Shown here: positions 62,066-64,000 of the stretch, piece after piece
How positions within the stretch are numbered: position 1 is the stretch's first letter
Layout of the letters: every line of letters begins with the position of its first letter
NCBI GenBank assembly: GCA_032358255.1
Contig: JAULBX010030263.1
Location: 124,001 to 188,000 of the forward strand
Direction: 5' to 3'
DNA length: 64,000 nucleotides
Source: Heterotrichella gracilis
Lineage: Eukaryota > Sar > Xanthophyceae > Tribonematales > Xanthonemataceae
The notes under the pieces: generated by a model
What the model saw: the letters and a program-made list of their open reading frames with translations, nothing else
Told to the model about the DNA's origin: nothing
Databases searched by the model: none
Position numbers and translations under genes: made by a program

Positions 62066-63997
62066 TCAGACCACCGCCCTCAGAAGGCTGAAGTTCTTGA
62101 CCCGAGTCTCCAGCTCCAGCCCCCCCGCCAGGCCTTGGCTGCGCTCCAGCAGCTCCTCGGCGCTGCGCTGGGTGGCAAAGATGAGGTGCGCTGCCTCGGC
62201 TGAGGCCAGGAGGGCAACCTGTAAGGGTGGGGACTTGGATTGGTGGTTATGAGGGTTGGGTGTGCCAGGGTGGCGAGGTTGAGTGCCGTACGTTGCATGT
62301 GCAAGAGGATTGTGGTGGTCACAAACTGTGTACGTCACCCAGGTGCATGGAGTGTGAGTAGCATCCTTGTGATGCATGGTGGCAGGTGCAAGCAACGATG
62401 CGAATGCCCAAGCAGCATCAATGCAAGTGGTGCGCAGCAATTACATGGACTGTTCGGAAACAACAGCCCGGCACGCACCATTTCGCCCCCTGCTCCCAGG
62501 CCCAGCTGCAGCCCGTCCTGCTGGTACCCACGCACCATGGTCTCGCCCCATGCCACCATCACAGCCTGAGCACAGGGCGCAAAGGGGCGGGTTGTGGAAT
62601 ACTCGCGCACATGGTTAAGGGGCAATTTAGGGACGCATTTAATGGAGCGATGAAAGGTGCGATGAAGAGTGCATCCTTTCTTTGACATTCCCCTGCCTAC
62701 CCAAATTCAATGGTGTTAAAAGAATGCGTGCTGCCAGGCTGGTGCGTCATGCTGATAGGATACAGATGCAGATCCAATGCTGCACAATGCACTTGCCCTC
62801 CCGCCACCCTTCTCAGCGAACCAACCCAACCCACAACCACAGCCACATCGAATTCACATGCCCTCGCTTTCCCATCCCAACCACCAACCACCAAGACCCT
62901 AGACCCTACCACCCCACCTGGCTGACCTCCCTCACAGCCTGATCAGGCGCCTTCCCCGTTGCACAGATCGCACTCAACAGCCCCTGCTGCTTGTCAAGGA
63001 ACTGAAAGTGCCCTGCGTTGCGCACAACAACCTCCCAGGCCGGCGCGTCACAGGTGTCGTAAAAGTGCTCATAGTTGGCCGCTTTGGGGACACAGTCGCC
63101 CCCCAGGCCGCTGCCGATGACCGCTAGAGGGAGCCGCTGCCGGGTGTCCAGCTGTGAGTGGGGTGTGTGTGAGTATTTTTCGCATTTGTATAAATTCTTT
63201 GAGTCGCGCTCAAGGGTGGCTGGGCATTGCAGTGATATAAAACACATCATCATATGGGAGTTTGAAAACATACTGTTATAAGGAATATAGCGCACATTAT
63301 TGTAAGGGAAAATATAGATATAAGATTAAAAGAAAATTCTTTCCCCACCTTGACAGTCTGCAGCATCTGCAGCGCGTCTAGCGCCGATGGGTAGCCGGGC
63401 CCCAGGGGTGCATACTGCGTGTTGTCAACGGGGTCAACCAGGCACACAGCCTTCACGCGAGGGTCCTCCACAGCAGCCAACACGCTCACCTGGTGGAGGG
63501 AGGTGGGGGTTGGAAAGATTAATCCGTGAAATAGCACTCAGCCGTCATGCCGCAGGGTATGTGCCCATGGCGTGGGCACAGAATGGTAGGATGAGTGCAG
63601 TGAGCGCTGCCGCGCTTAACACACTGCTTTCTGTAATGCATCTGTCGCCCAACTACATATACGGTACACCACAGAAAATCACATGGTTGCTGAACAATGA
63701 TTGCAATTAACAAAGAAAACCTCTTGCCATCTAGCCCCCCAAAAAATTTATTTGGATGCGCACAGAACAGCGCCCTCCTCCCTTTCCTTGGCCCCATCAC
63801 CCCCTGCATGGCCCCCCGCCATCACCCTTGTGGGTGCCCCCCACCCTCACCTTCCCCCCTCTCGAGTGACCGCACAGGTACACGCGCTCAGTGTCCGCCA
63901 GCTGGCTCAGCAGCGGGTCGTGTGATGCCCATGTGATGAGTTCACGCACGAACCTGACCTGGAGGGTGTCGGTGCAGGGCTCCATGGCAGACTCAGC
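62066..63997 (-). CDS. CLH: Chlorophyllase, 3' part
   Basis: Alpha/beta hydrolase that removes the phytol tail from chlorophyll to give chlorophyllide. Minus-strand exons in the window are 63997-63851, 63489-63349, 63151-62927, 62565-62479 and 62218-62066, all joined in phase 0, giving 217 codons before the stop. The nucleophile motif is [10 protein letters not shown], the form typical of chlorophyllases. It is followed by [11 protein letters not shown] (candidate catalytic Asp), [20 protein letters not shown] and the His in [13 protein letters not shown]. The first exon appears to start right after a CAG at the window edge (64000-63998), so the N-terminal half is outside. The C-terminal helix ([17 protein letters not shown]) extends past the usual domain end. 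Confidence 0.88.
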
Positions 63998-64000
63998 CTG

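Overview
This window is nuclear DNA from a green alga (Chlorophyta, possibly a trebouxiophyte-like lineage). The evidence is intron-rich genes with GT-AG introns, a plant-type ACT-domain Raf-like kinase, a chlorophyllase, a class II photolyase with an organelle-type leader, and many short TTTAGGG (Arabidopsis-type telomere) words inside introns. No bacterial operons, rRNA, tRNA, CRISPR array or intact transposon was seen. The species cannot be named from the sequence alone.

Layout, left to right. The 3' part of CPSF73, the pre-mRNA 3'-end endonuclease (+, 62-3334). A SCAMP secretory membrane protein (+, 4528-7390). TMCO1, an ER calcium channel/insertase (+, 8411-9201). A small unknown gene (-, 9743-10415). 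SF3B1, the U2 snRNP branch-site factor, complete in 17 exons (+, 11094-19523). An unknown single-pass membrane protein with a Cys/aromatic motif (-, 20608-22684). An SR-protein kinase (+, 23300-26797). An ACT-domain STY-type kinase (-, 29062-31989). A mitochondrial carrier (+, 32774-33932). An intronless GT92-type glycosyltransferase (-, 35198-36139). A conserved-looking unknown protein with a plastid-like leader (-, 37895-39403). A WDR89-like WD40 protein (+, 39996-42721). A TatD/TATDN1 nuclease (-, 42992-45333). A carbamate kinase with an N-terminal targeting extension (+, 46352-49118). A large modular receptor-like membrane protein (-, 49962-56148). A class II CPD photolyase (-, 57327-61399). 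The 3' part of a chlorophyllase (-, 62066-63997, running off the right edge).

Most exon models were built by hand and close in frame. The SF3B1 model gives 1287 aa, TMCO1 184, photolyase 570, carbamate kinase 358, TatD 304 and SRPK 586, all near family lengths. Three genes (CPSF73, SF3B1, SRPK) act in mRNA processing, and photolyase and chlorophyllase are light or pigment related, but nothing shows that neighbours are co-regulated.

The most unusual signal lies in the introns. In at least eight of them, in five different genes, the last 20-50 bases of the upstream exon plus its 5' splice site are repeated one to four more times downstream as decaying tandem copies. A few introns instead repeat the exon start and its 3' splice site. 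One intron is bounded by a 13-base direct repeat that contains the splice site, and one gene carries a duplicated terminal exon that still reads in frame. This looks like an ongoing, genome-wide tandem-duplication process centred on exon-intron boundaries. It would lengthen introns, create decoy splice sites, and perhaps create introns and alternative exons.
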